Positions 8,684-17,609 of a stretch of 64,000 bases of DNA are shown piece by piece; the first letter of the stretch is position 1, and every line of letters starts with the position of its first letter. Below the pieces are notes generated by a model. The model had not been told where the DNA came from, ran no database searches, and saw nothing but the letters and a program-made list of their open reading frames with translations. The position numbers were made by a program, and so were the translations under genes. The stretch spans positions 1-64,000 of the forward strand of contig NZ_FNOZ01000004.1 of the NCBI RefSeq assembly GCF_900107175.1, in the 5' to 3' direction. Source of the DNA: Modestobacter sp. DSM 44400. Lineage in GTDB: Bacteria; Actinomycetota; Actinomycetes; Mycobacteriales; Geodermatophilaceae.

Positions 8684-9001
8684 GTGTCCCACCTGATCTC
8701 CGTGCAGCTCGACGTCCTCGCCGTCCTGCTGGAGGAGCTGACCGCGCTGGGTCGCCAGCTGGCGGAGGAGGCGGAGCTCTGCGCGTCGACCGGCCGGTCG
8801 CTGGGCGAGGCGCTGGGCGGAGTGGGTGGCCTGGCCGCAGGGGACGTCGGCGCCGACTGGACGGCGGTGGTGACCGCGCTGGCCGGCCGGACGCTGGCGG
8901 TGGCGGCCACGGTGGATGCCGCCCTGGCCGCCTACCGCAGCGCTGATGCCGGGCTGGGCCGCGAGATCGTCGGCGGTCGGCTGGTCGCAGGTGCCCGGTG
9001 A
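8684..9001 (+). CDS. Small helical WXG100/ESAT-6-like partner protein
   Basis: A 105-residue, alanine- and leucine-rich all-helical protein from GTG 8684 (GGGAGG seven bases upstream). It lacks a clear W-x-G and a secretion motif. Its size, helical character and GTGA overlap with a hydrolase gene whose own N-terminus is WXG-like make it a plausible partner or chaperone subunit of a type VII-secretion-like substrate pair. It contains no cysteine-rich, signal or membrane segment apart from a single cysteine (ELCASTG). Family membership is inferred from context and composition. Confidence 0.55.
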   Translation: MSHLISVQLDVLAVLLEELTALGRQLAEEAELCASTGRSLGEALGGVGGLAAGDVGADWTAVVTALAGRTLAVAATVDAALAAYRSADAGLGREIVGGRLVAGAR

Positions 9002-10557
9002 CCGGCGCCCCGACGCTGACCGAGGTGGCCGGCTGGGACGTCCCCCTGCTCCGTGGCGCGGTCGGCACCCTGGGCCTGGTGATTCAGCGGCTGGTGCCCT
9101 GGCGGGTGCGGCTCGATGCTGTCGGCCGGCAGTTCGGTGGTGCCGAGTGCTGGTCCGGTCCGGCCGGCACGGCCGCCGCGGCCGCCCTCGTCGAGCTGTC
9201 CGCGGTCACCAGCAGGGTGCGAACCGCGCTGGACGCCGCCTCCGGCCTCCTGGCCGCCGCGGTGACGGACGCGGCCGAGGCCCAGCACCTGGCCTCCGCC
9301 GCGCTGTCGGTCGCCGCGGCCGGGGGAGTGCCCCTCGACAGCACCGGGAAGCCGCTCCCCGAGGCCGGCGGGCCCACCGCCGTGCTGCCGCCGGGCGACC
9401 GGGCCGACCGTCGGCTGACCACTGCGCGGTCAGGCGCGCTGGCCGACGAGGCACTCGCGGCGGCCACCCGGACGCTCATCGCGGTGCACTCCGCCGCGGA
9501 GCCGGTCGGCCGCCTCCGCCAGGCCGCCGGGCCCGGCGCGGTGGGCTTCGACGACCTCACCGCGCGGCTCGCCCCGGTCGGCCCCATCGTCCCGCCACCG
9601 CCACCGCCACCGCCACCGCCACCGCTGCCCGGCGACCGCGGGCCGGGCGCAGTGGCCACCTGGTGGGCGGGGCTGTCGGCCGCGCAGCAGCGGGCCGTGG
9701 TCGCCACGAGGCCTGGCAAGGTGGGCGGACTGGACGGACTGCCCGGCTGGGCACGGGACCTGGCCAACCGGCGGCTGCTGGACCGCTCCCTGGGGGAGCT
9801 GCCGCCTGGCGGCGCGCGCGACATGGCCACCGCCGTCGCCGCCGAGGTGCGCCACCGGGAGGGCGCCGGACAGCCGGTCCGGCTCCTGCAGTTCGACCCC
9901 GCCGGGGACCTGGTCTCGTTGTCCCTGGGGAACGTCGACACCGCCGCGGCGGTCGCGCTGCTGGTCCCCGGTATCCGCACGACGCCGGCCGACGACCTCC
10001 GCAACGTCACCGACGACGCCGCCGACGTGGCGGCCGCGGCCACGGCGGCCGCCCCCGGACTGGCCGTGGCGACGGTCGTCTGGCTCGGCTACCGGACGCC
10101 GCACCTGCTCGGCGCACCATTCCGCTGGGCCGCCGACCGCGCGGCACCCGCCCTGGACGGCGCTCTCGACGGGCTGGCGGCCGCCCGCTCCGCTCCCGGG
10201 GCGGCACCGCCGCCGCGCACGACGGTGCTGGCCCACAGCTACGGCACGCTGGTCACCGGCCGCGCGGCCCGGCAGCCCGGCCGGCTGGCGGCCGACGCGG
10301 TCGTCCTGCTGGGCAGCCCCGGCGTGGAGGGGTGGACGGCGCGGGACCTGGAGGCCCCGGAAATCTACGGCGCCTGGTCCCCGGCCGACCTGGTCGCGGT
10401 GACGGCCGGCTTCGGGTCCGGCCCCACCGACCCCTGGTTCGGCGACGTCGAGCTGCCCACCGACCCCACCCAGGGGCACGCCCATTACTACGACGCCGAT
10501 CGGCCGACCCTGGCCGCGATCGGCGAGGTCGTGGCGGGCCGCCGGGATCCCGGTTGA
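8998..10557 (+). CDS. WXG-like helical domain fused to DUF1023 alpha/beta hydrolase
   Basis: A 519-residue two-domain protein. Residues 1-190 are helical with a WXG-like turn (ECWSGPAGTAAA near residue 43) as in ESX substrates. An eleven-proline linker at residues 199-209 is encoded by a hexanucleotide repeat. The C-terminal half is a DUF1023 alpha/beta hydrolase: nucleophile elbow LAHSYGTLV (about residue 415), a likely acid in SPADLVAV and a C-terminal histidine in GHAHYYD. Such proteins are common in actinobacteria and often sit with WXG100 genes; a role as an exported effector or lipase is inference. No ESX ATPase or membrane component lies in the window, so export would depend on machinery elsewhere. 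Confidence 0.8.
   Translation: MTGAPTLTEVAGWDVPLLRGAVGTLGLVIQRLVPWRVRLDAVGRQFGGAECWSGPAGTAAAAALVELSAVTSRVRTALDAASGLLAAAVTDAAEAQHLASAALSVAAAGGVPLDSTGKPLPEAGGPTAVLPPGDRADRRLTTARSGALADEALAAATRTLIAVHSAAEPVGRLRQAAGPGAVGFDDLTARLAPVGPIVPPPPPPPPPPPLPGDRGPGAVATWWAGLSAAQQRAVVATRPGKVGGLDGLPGWARDLANRRLLDRSLGELPPGGARDMATAVAAEVRHREGAGQPVRLLQFDPAGDLVSLSLGNVDTAAAVALLVPGIRTTPADDLRNVTDDAADVAAAATAAAPGLAVATVVWLGYRTPHLLGAPFRWAADRAAPALDGALDGLAAARSAPGAAPPPRTTVLAHSYGTLVTGRAARQPGRLAADAVVLLGSPGVEGWTARDLEAPEIYGAWSPADLVAVTAGFGSGPTDPWFGDVELPTDPTQGHAHYYDADRPTLAAIGEVVAGRRDPG
9592..9624 (+). repeat. In-frame (CCACCG)n microsatellite encoding polyproline
   Basis: One CCG followed by five CCA-CCG units encodes eleven consecutive prolines in the linker of the DUF1023 hydrolase. 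The six-base period keeps the frame whatever the copy number, so the linker length could vary by slippage without killing the gene. Confidence 0.9.
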
Positions 10558-10754
10558 CCGGCTGCCGAACGCGCGGGAACAGCCGTCCGCGCCAGTCGTT
10601 GTGCCGATTGCGGCGCGCCCGTGTCGCCTCGCCGTCCGGCCGTGCCGGGAGGCCGTGGCCTACCGTGGCCTCGCCGAGCGGGTGCACGTCCAGTGCAGCC
10701 GCGTGCGTCCGGGTCCGTCCCGGCGCCTGCAGTCAGCACCCCGACAGGAGCACC

Positions 10755-13598
10755 GTGCCGCCCACCAAGACCGCGAAGTCCGCAACCACAACCGACTCGG
10801 CCGCCGGTACCCGCACGCCCCGCAAGCGTGCCGCCGCGGGCGGTGGCAAGCCGCTGGTCATCGTGGAGTCGCCGACGAAGGCGACCAAGATCGCGGGCTA
10901 TCTGGGCGCTGACTATGTCGTCGAGGCCAGCGTCGGGCACATCCGCGACCTGCCGCGCAACGCCGCGGACGTGCCGGCGGCGCACAAGGGGGAGTCGTGG
11001 GCCCGGCTGGGCGTCGACGTCGACAACGGGTTCTCTCCGCTGTACGTGGTGAGCCCCGACCGCCGGCAGCAGGTCACCCGGCTCAAGCAGCTGGTCAAGG
11101 ACGCCAGCGAGATCTACCTCGCCACCGATGAGGACCGCGAGGGCGAGGCCATCGCCTGGCACCTCATCGACACCCTCAAGCCGACCGTCCCGGTCCGCCG
11201 GATGGTCTTCCACGAGATCACCCGGGAGGCGATCGCCCGGGCGGTGGCCAACCCCCGTGAGCTGGACACCGCGCTGGTCGACGCGCAGGAGACCCGCCGG
11301 ATCCTCGACCGGCTCTACGGCTACGAGGTCTCACCCGTGCTGTGGAAGAAGGTGCTGCCCAAGCTCTCGGCTGGTCGCGTGCAGTCGGTGGCCACGCGCA
11401 TCGTCGTCGAGCGCGAACGTGCCAGGATGCGTTTCACCGCCGCCGACTACTGGAGCCTCGACGGCCTATTCGAGGTGGCCGACCGGCGTGCCGACGCCGA
11501 TGCGGGGGAGCCGACGACCCTGCGAGCCCGGCTGGTGACCGTCGACGACAGCCGGGTCGCCACCGGCCGCGACTTCGACGCCGACACCGGTGCCGTCACC
11601 AGCAACGTCGTTCATCTCGACGAGGCCGGTGCCCGGGGGCTGGCGGCGCGCCTGGAAGGTCGCCCGGTCACCGTGAGCCGGGTCGAGGAGAAGGACTACA
11701 CCCGCAAGCCCTACGCGCCGTTCATCACCTCCACCCTGCAGATGGAGGCCGGCCGCAAGCTGGGCTGGTCTTCGGCGCAGGTCATGCGGGTCGCCCAGCG
11801 GCTGTACGAGAACGGCCACATCACCTACATGCGGACCGATTCGACCAACCTGTCCACCGAGGCGATCACCGCCGCCCGCAGGCAGGCCGCCGAGCTCTAC
11901 GGGGACGCCTACGTCCCCGCGGAGCCGCGTCGCTACGCGACCAAGGCCAAAGGTGCCCAGGAGGCGCACGAGGCCATCCGTCCGGCCGGTGACTCCTTCC
12001 GGACCCCCGGCCAGCTGGCCGGGCAGCTGGCCCGCGACGAGTTCCGTCTCTACGAGCTGATCTGGCAGCGCACCATCGCCTCCCAAATGGCCAACGCCGT
12101 GGGCAAGACCCTGAGCATCCGGTTGGCCGGCAGCTCCAGCACCGGCGAGACCGTGGAGTTCACCGCCTCGGGGCGCACCATCACCTTCCCCGGCTTCCTG
12201 CGGGCCTATGTCGAGGGGCGGGACGAGGGACACGGCACCGACGATGCCGAGGCCGACGACAGCGAGCGCCGGCTGCCGCGGGTGGAGCGGGGCCAGCGGC
12301 TGGACACCCGCGAGCTCGACCCCCGGGGACACACCACCAGCCCGCCGGCGCGCTACACCGAGCCCAGCCTCACCGCCCGGCTGCAGGAGCTGGAGATCGG
12401 CCGGCCATCCACCTACGCCTCGATCATGCAGACCATCCAGGACCGCGGGTACGTGTGGAAGAAGGGCTCGGCGCTGGTGCCGACCTTCGTCGCGTTCGCC
12501 GTCGTCAACCTGCTCGAGCAGCACTTCGCGGCGCTGGTCGACTACGACTTCACCGCCCGGCTGGAGAACGAGCTGGATGAGATCGCCGGGGGCACACTGC
12601 GCCGGGTCGACTGGCTCACCGAGTTCTACTTCGGCGGCGAGGGCGGCCACGCCGGCGGCATCGCCGCCTCCGGCGGACTGAAGTCGGTCGTCGGGCAGCG
12701 GCTGGAGGAGATCGACGCCCGCGGCGTGAACTCAATCCCGCTGCGGGCCACCGCGCCCAACGGCGATCCGGTCGTCGTGCGGGTCGGCCGGTACGGGCCC
12801 TACCTGCAGGCCGGTGGCGAGGACGGCGCCCGAGTGAGCATCCCGGACGAGATCGCTCCCGACGAGCTCACCAGCGAGCGGGTCACCGAGCTGCTGGACG
12901 CCCCGTCCAGCGACCGTGAGCTGGGCACCGACCCGGAGACCGGGCACCCGGTGGCCGTGAAGGCCGGCCGGTACGGGCCCTACGTCACGACCGTCGTCCC
13001 CGAGGGCAGCAAAGAGAGCCCCCGCACGGCGAGCCTGTTCAAGACCATGTCGCCGGAGACGGTGACCCTGGAGCAGGCGCTGCAGCTGCTCACCCTGCCG
13101 CGCATCGTGGGCAGCACGCCGGAGGGCGAGGAGATCCAGGCGCTCAACGGCCGCTACGGGCCCTACGTGAAGAAGGGCACCGACTCCCGCTCCCTGCCGA
13201 GTGAGGAGGCGCTGTTCACGATCACCCTGGACGAGGCGCTGGTGATCTTCGCCCAGCCCAAGCAGCGTGGCCGCGCCGCCGCCGCGGCGCCGCTGAAGGA
13301 GCTCGGCGCCGACCCGGTGAGCGAGGGCCAGGTCACCGTGCGAGAGGGCCGCTTCGGGCCCTACGTCACCGACGGTGAACACAACGCCAGCCTGCGCAAG
13401 GGCGACGACATCGAGACGATCACCCTCGAGCGGGCCGCCGAGCTGCTGGCCGACCGACGGGAGCGGGCACCGGTGAAGAAGAAGGCCGCCAAGAAGACGG
13501 CGGCCAAGAAGGCCCCGGCGAAGAAGGCGGAGGCGAAGAAGACGACCGCCAAGAAGGCGGCGGCGAAGGCTGCCGCCGACACCGTTCCGGCCGGCTGA
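10755..13598 (+). CDS. topA: DNA topoisomerase I (type IA), actinobacterial form
   Basis: A 947-residue protein from GTG 10755 with AGGAG five bases upstream. The TOPRIM start LVIVESPTKATKI is near residue 35, the acidic triad region LATDEDREGEAIAWH follows, and the catalytic tyrosine is Y358 in HITYMRTDSTNLS. Instead of zinc fingers the C-terminus carries four GR(Y/F)GPY repeats (VGRYGPYLQ, AGRYGPYVT, NGRYGPYVK, EGRFGPYVT). A ~45-residue histone-H1-like tail of KKA/AKK repeats follows; lysine tails in mycobacterial TopA support DNA binding and processivity. The enzyme relaxes negative supercoils by single-strand passage. Divergence from the preceding gene gives a 197-bp gap for a promoter. 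Confidence 0.95.
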   Translation: MPPTKTAKSATTTDSAAGTRTPRKRAAAGGGKPLVIVESPTKATKIAGYLGADYVVEASVGHIRDLPRNAADVPAAHKGESWARLGVDVDNGFSPLYVVSPDRRQQVTRLKQLVKDASEIYLATDEDREGEAIAWHLIDTLKPTVPVRRMVFHEITREAIARAVANPRELDTALVDAQETRRILDRLYGYEVSPVLWKKVLPKLSAGRVQSVATRIVVERERARMRFTAADYWSLDGLFEVADRRADADAGEPTTLRARLVTVDDSRVATGRDFDADTGAVTSNVVHLDEAGARGLAARLEGRPVTVSRVEEKDYTRKPYAPFITSTLQMEAGRKLGWSSAQVMRVAQRLYENGHITYMRTDSTNLSTEAITAARRQAAELYGDAYVPAEPRRYATKAKGAQEAHEAIRPAGDSFRTPGQLAGQLARDEFRLYELIWQRTIASQMANAVGKTLSIRLAGSSSTGETVEFTASGRTITFPGFLRAYVEGRDEGHGTDDAEADDSERRLPRVERGQRLDTRELDPRGHTTSPPARYTEPSLTARLQELEIGRPSTYASIMQTIQDRGYVWKKGSALVPTFVAFAVVNLLEQHFAALVDYDFTARLENELDEIAGGTLRRVDWLTEFYFGGEGGHAGGIAASGGLKSVVGQRLEEIDARGVNSIPLRATAPNGDPVVVRVGRYGPYLQAGGEDGARVSIPDEIAPDELTSERVTELLDAPSSDRELGTDPETGHPVAVKAGRYGPYVTTVVPEGSKESPRTASLFKTMSPETVTLEQALQLLTLPRIVGSTPEGEEIQALNGRYGPYVKKGTDSRSLPSEEALFTITLDEALVIFAQPKQRGRAAAAAPLKELGADPVSEGQVTVREGRFGPYVTDGEHNASLRKGDDIETITLERAAELLADRRERAPVKKKAAKKTAAKKAPAKKAEAKKTTAKKAAAKAAADTVPAG

Positions 13599-13609
13599 GG
13601 TCGGGCGCG

Positions 13610-14353
13610 GTGGAGGGCTGGCAGGAGCGCCGGACGTCGTTCGGCTCGGTCGCGGCCGACTACGCCGCGCTGCGCCCGGGATATCCGGCCGACGCGGTCG
13701 CGTTCATGCTGGGCGATCGGGCCCTGCGGGTGCTCGACCTGGGCGCCGGCACCGGGCTGCTCACCGACGTCCTGCTGGCCGCCGGGCACGAGGTGGTCGC
13801 CGTCGACCCGTCGCCGCCGATGCTCTTCCAGCTGCGGCACCGGCTGCCGCAGGTGCAGACGGGCGAGGGGGGAGCAGAGGCCGTGCCGCTGCCGGACGCA
13901 TCGGTGGACGCCGTCGTCGCCGGCCAGGCCGCGCACTGGTTCGACCCGGCGCCGGCGGCGGTCGAGCTGCGCCGGGTGCTGCGCCCGGGCGGGGTGGTCG
14001 GGCTGATCTGGAACACCCGCGACGAGCGGGTGCCCTGGGTGCATGCCCTGGGCGAGCTGCTGGCCGTCGAGGCACGCGACCACGAGGCCGACCAGGGCGT
14101 CGTCGACCGGTTCGCCACCGAGTTGCCCGCCACCGTCGAGGTGGCCGACTCCGCGATCATCCAGCGGATCAGGCCGGAACAGGTCGTCGGCGGCATCGGC
14201 ACCCGCAGCTACGTGGCCACCATGGACGGCGCGCGCCGGGCGGAATTCCTCGGCCGGGTCCGCGACCTGCTGGCCACCCACCCCGACACCGGCGGTCGCG
14301 AGCAGCTCGAGCTGCCGTACACGACCCGGGCGTACCGACTCACCCCCCGCTGA
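13610..14353 (+). CDS. Class I SAM-dependent methyltransferase
   Basis: A 247-residue protein from GTG 13610, 11 bp after topA. Rossmann motif I is VLDLGAGTGLLTDVLLAAG, with VVAVDPSPPML (motif II acid) and VDAVVAGQAAHWFDP (motif IV) next, then the RRVLRPGGVVGLIWNTRD strand typical of the UbiE/type 11 group. The substrate is not recognisable. The H-W-F-D pattern is frequent in small-molecule methyltransferases of this class. It is probably cotranscribed with topA and converges on the next gene, 15 bp away. Confidence 0.85.
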   Translation: MEGWQERRTSFGSVAADYAALRPGYPADAVAFMLGDRALRVLDLGAGTGLLTDVLLAAGHEVVAVDPSPPMLFQLRHRLPQVQTGEGGAEAVPLPDASVDAVVAGQAAHWFDPAPAAVELRRVLRPGGVVGLIWNTRDERVPWVHALGELLAVEARDHEADQGVVDRFATELPATVEVADSAIIQRIRPEQVVGGIGTRSYVATMDGARRAEFLGRVRDLLATHPDTGGREQLELPYTTRAYRLTPR

Positions 14354-14368
14354 CCCGGGCCGGGCGCC

Positions 14369-15166
14369 TCAACTCGCCCGGTGCCCCACGGCGAACACCC
14401 GGCGGAAGGGCAGCACCGTCGTCCCGTCGTCCCGTGGGGGGTACGCCTCCCGCAGGGCGGCGGCGTACTCGGCAGTGAACGATGCGGCTGCCTCCTCGTC
14501 GAGCCCGGCGAGCACCGGGCGCAGCGCGGTCCCGCCCACCCAGCGCAGCACCGCGTCCTCCCCGGTCAGCACATGCAGATAGGTGGTCTCCCAAGCGTCG
14601 GCAGCCAGCCCCGCTCCGGTGAGCACGTCGAGATAGCCGGCCGGCGGCAGGGCGGCGTCCGGGTCCGGCGCGGCGTCGGCGAGCTGCGCCACCCACCGTG
14701 TTGAGCGGCACAGCTGGGCCAGCAGGGCGTGCGAGGGGGCGCGGAAGTTGCCGGGCACCTGAAGCGCCAGCCAGCCGCCCGGCGGAACGGCCGCCGCCCA
14801 GCCGGCCAGCAGCTCGGGGTGCTCGGGGACCCAGTGCAGCGTGGCGTTGCTGACCAGGACGTCTATCGGCCCGTCCGGCAGCCAGTCGCGGACGTCGGCC
14901 CGGGTGAACTCCAGCCGGCCGGGCACGGCGTGCTCGGCCGCCGCGGCCAGCATGCTCGCGGAGCTGTCGACGCCGGTGACGCGCGCCCGCGGCCAGCGCC
15001 GCAGAAGCTTCGCGGTGACCGACCCGTCGCCACAGCCCAGGTCCACCACCACGGCCGGGTGCTCGGCGCCGACCCGGCCGAGCAGGTCGGCGAAGGGGCG
15101 GGCGCGCTCGTCGGCGAAGCTCAGGTAGGCGGCGGGGTCCCACGCAGGCGCTCCTCGGTCCGGCAC
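14369..15166 (-). CDS. tam: Trans-aconitate 2-methyltransferase-like enzyme
   Basis: A 265-residue class I methyltransferase from GTG 15166. WDPAAYLSFADERARPFADLL is close to the N-terminal signature of Tam. VVDLGCGDGSVTAKLL is the SAM motif I, ATLHWVPEHPELL and PGGWLALQVPGNF follow, and the C-terminal GTTVLPFRRVFAVGH also fits the family. Tam methylates trans-aconitate, a by-product that inhibits the citric acid cycle. It is divergent from the MFS-thymidylate kinase gene (43 bp between starts), so the two share a promoter region. Confidence 0.85.
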   Translation of the reverse strand: MPDRGAPAWDPAAYLSFADERARPFADLLGRVGAEHPAVVVDLGCGDGSVTAKLLRRWPRARVTGVDSSASMLAAAAEHAVPGRLEFTRADVRDWLPDGPIDVLVSNATLHWVPEHPELLAGWAAAVPPGGWLALQVPGNFRAPSHALLAQLCRSTRWVAQLADAAPDPDAALPPAGYLDVLTGAGLAADAWETTYLHVLTGEDAVLRWVGGTALRPVLAGLDEEAAASFTAEYAAALREAYPPRDDGTTVLPFRRVFAVGHRAS

Positions 15167-15209
15167 GCGGCCGAGGGTAGCTCCGGAGCGGGAAGGGGCA
15201 GTCGCGTCG

Positions 15210-17609
15210 GTGCCGGCCGGTACGGTTGCTGCGCCGAGCCCACGCCCGACCGCACCCAGCGCCAACCCACCTCCGGGGGTCTCGATCAGCTCCGACCCGA
15301 CGGCCGGTTCGTTCCCGAGCCGTCCCGCTGCAGGCGGTCCGCCCGACGGTGTCGCCGTCCCGGCGCCGGACGCCGTCACCGGGCCGGGTATCTCCGTCCC
15401 CGCCGACGGGCTCTCCTCGGCCGGGCTGCCGACCGCCCAGGACGAGGGGGTGGCCTCGCTGGCCGGGCTGCACGATGAGCCGCTGGACAACGAGCTGCGC
15501 AGCTCGGGCGCGGTGACCACCGACGACCACGAGGGCGCGCCGAACCCGCTCAGCCTGGTCGCCAAGCTGCGTGCGGTGCTGCGGGTGCGCGACTTCCGCA
15601 AGCTGTGGCTGTCGATGTCGCTGTCCAGCTTCGGTGACTGGCTGGGCCTGCTGGCGATCACCGCGACCGCGACGTCGCTGGTCGACAGCTTCGCGGGCAA
15701 GAACTACGCGCTCGGCGCGGTGCTGTTGTTCCGGCTGCTGCCGGCGATCCTGCTGGGCCCGCTCGCCGGCGCCTTCGCCGACCGGTTCGACCGGCGCAAG
15801 ACGATGGTGGTCACCGACGTCCTGCGCTTCGCCTTCTTCGCCTCGATCCCGTTGGTCAACAACCTGGTCTGGCTGTTCGTCGCCCAGTTCATCATCGAGG
15901 CGCTCAGCCTCTTCTGGATCCCGGCCAAGGACGCCGCGGTCCCGAACATGCTGCGCAAGGACCAGATGGAGCCGGCCAACCAGCTCTCCCTGGTCACCAC
16001 CTACGGGTTGACCCCGGTGCTGGCGGCGGCCGTGTTCGCGCTGCTCACCAGCATCGGCGGGGGTGTCAGCGGCATGCTGCCCGACGTCAACGAGGTCGAC
16101 CTCGCGCTGTACCTCAACGCGCTCACCTTCCTCGTCGCCGCGGTCGTCATCTGGAACCTCCCCTCGATCAGCGGGCGCCGCGCCGTCGGGGAGCAGATCA
16201 CCGGCGAGAGCTTCCTGGGGTCGCTGCGGCACGGCTTCTCCTTCGCCGGGCACACCCCCCTGGTCCGCGGGCTGGTCGTCGGCATCACCGGCGCGTTCGT
16301 CGCCGCCGGCGTCGTCATCGCCACCGGCCAGGCGTTCGCCAACGCCCTGGGTGGCGGGCAGGCGGCCTACGGGCTGCTGTTCGGGGCGGTGTTCATCGGG
16401 CTGGGCATCGGCATCGCGCTGGGCCCCAGCGTCGCCCGTGACCTGGCCCGCGAGCGGTTGTTCGGCGTGGCGATCGTCGGCGCCGGCGTGGTCGTCGTCC
16501 TGTTGGCCTGCACCTTCGCGCTGTGGATCGCCCTGCTGCTGGTCGTGCTGATGGGCTTCTTCGCCGGCATCGCCTACCTCGCCGGGTTCACCCTGCTGGG
16601 CACCGAGATCGACGACGCGATCCGCGGCCGCACGTTCGCGCTGGTCCAGTCCCTGGTGCGGGCCGCGCTGATCCTGTCCCTTGCGCTGGTTCCCTTCGGG
16701 GTCGGCCTGCTCGGCCAGCACCAGGTCGACGTCGGCGCGTTCGTCTTCCCGGTCACCGGGGAACGGATCATGCTGCTGATCGCCGGCGTCCTCGCCGTGG
16801 GCGTCGGGGTGGTCGCCTACCGGCAGATGGACGACGGCCGCCCGGTGCCGCTGGTCGCCGACGTCGTCACCGCGCTGCGCCGGGACACCACCGCGCGGCG
16901 CCGGCTGGCCGGCGGCGGGGTGCTCATCGCCTTCGAGGGCGGCGAGGGCGCCGGCAAGTCCACCCAGGTGCGGCAGTTGCAAGAGTGGCTGGCGCAGGAG
17001 GGTTTCCTCGCCCGGTCGACCTTCGAGCCGGGGGCCACCGCCTCGGGGGCCGGCATCCGCTCGATCGTGCTGGACCCGGCGAGCGCCGGGCTGTCCGCAC
17101 GGGCGGAGGCGCTGCTGTACGCCGCCGACCGGGCCCAACACGTGCATGACGTGCTCCGCCCGGCCCTCGACGCGGGGGAGGTGGTCATCACCGACAGGTT
17201 CGTCGACAGCTCGCTGGCTTACCAGGGTGCTGGCCGCACCATCCCCATGGACGACGTCCGCTCCATCTCCCGCTGGGCCACCCAGGGGCTGCAGCCCGAC
17301 CTCACGGTGCTGCTGGACCTGCCGCCGGAGACCGGGTTGGCCCGCGCCCGCGGCCGGGCCACCGCGGACCGGTTGGAGGCGGAGTCCCTGGACTTCCACC
17401 AGCGGGTGCGGCGCACCTTCGCCGCGCTGGCCGAGTCCTCGCCCGACCGGTACCTGGTGCTCGACGCGACCCGTTCCCCCGAGGAACTGGCCGCCGCGAT
17501 CCAGGCCCGGGTCAGGGGTCTGCTGGCCGGTCTGCCGGTGCAGACGGTGCCGGAGGGGGAGCGGGCGCCGCGCAGCCCGCACGGCGCCACCGTGCAGTCG
17601 CACCAGTGA
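15210..17609 (+). CDS. MFS transporter fused to thymidylate kinase
   Basis: One continuous 799-residue frame with two recognisable parts. After a proline-rich, probably cytoplasmic leader (1-~110), residues ~120-560 form a major facilitator with 10-12 helices (LFRLLPAILLGPLAGAFADR and FDRRK are the MFS loop signature). From about residue 570 a thymidylate kinase begins: P-loop FEGGEGAGKST, ITDRFVDSSLAYQGAGR (DR[YF] motif) and LLDLPPETGLARAR. The usual arginine of the TREPGG-type motif is replaced in STFEPGATASG. dTMP kinase phosphorylates dTMP for DNA synthesis. Annotated MFS/dTMP-kinase fusions exist in actinobacteria; whether the permease carries a nucleoside or something unrelated is unknown. 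The stop overlaps holB (GTGA), an ordinary tmk-holB pairing. Confidence 0.88.
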   Translation: MPAGTVAAPSPRPTAPSANPPPGVSISSDPTAGSFPSRPAAGGPPDGVAVPAPDAVTGPGISVPADGLSSAGLPTAQDEGVASLAGLHDEPLDNELRSSGAVTTDDHEGAPNPLSLVAKLRAVLRVRDFRKLWLSMSLSSFGDWLGLLAITATATSLVDSFAGKNYALGAVLLFRLLPAILLGPLAGAFADRFDRRKTMVVTDVLRFAFFASIPLVNNLVWLFVAQFIIEALSLFWIPAKDAAVPNMLRKDQMEPANQLSLVTTYGLTPVLAAAVFALLTSIGGGVSGMLPDVNEVDLALYLNALTFLVAAVVIWNLPSISGRRAVGEQITGESFLGSLRHGFSFAGHTPLVRGLVVGITGAFVAAGVVIATGQAFANALGGGQAAYGLLFGAVFIGLGIGIALGPSVARDLARERLFGVAIVGAGVVVVLLACTFALWIALLLVVLMGFFAGIAYLAGFTLLGTEIDDAIRGRTFALVQSLVRAALILSLALVPFGVGLLGQHQVDVGAFVFPVTGERIMLLIAGVLAVGVGVVAYRQMDDGRPVPLVADVVTALRRDTTARRRLAGGGVLIAFEGGEGAGKSTQVRQLQEWLAQEGFLARSTFEPGATASGAGIRSIVLDPASAGLSARAEALLYAADRAQHVHDVLRPALDAGEVVITDRFVDSSLAYQGAGRTIPMDDVRSISRWATQGLQPDLTVLLDLPPETGLARARGRATADRLEAESLDFHQRVRRTFAALAESSPDRYLVLDATRSPEELAAAIQARVRGLLAGLPVQTVPEGERAPRSPHGATVQSHQ

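Noticed and set aside
14340-17603. 1087-codon minus-strand open frame over the tam and MFS-kinase genes
   Set aside because: It reads through two real genes on their opposite strand or wrong frame and has the biased composition (D/G/Q/R-rich) of a shadow frame.
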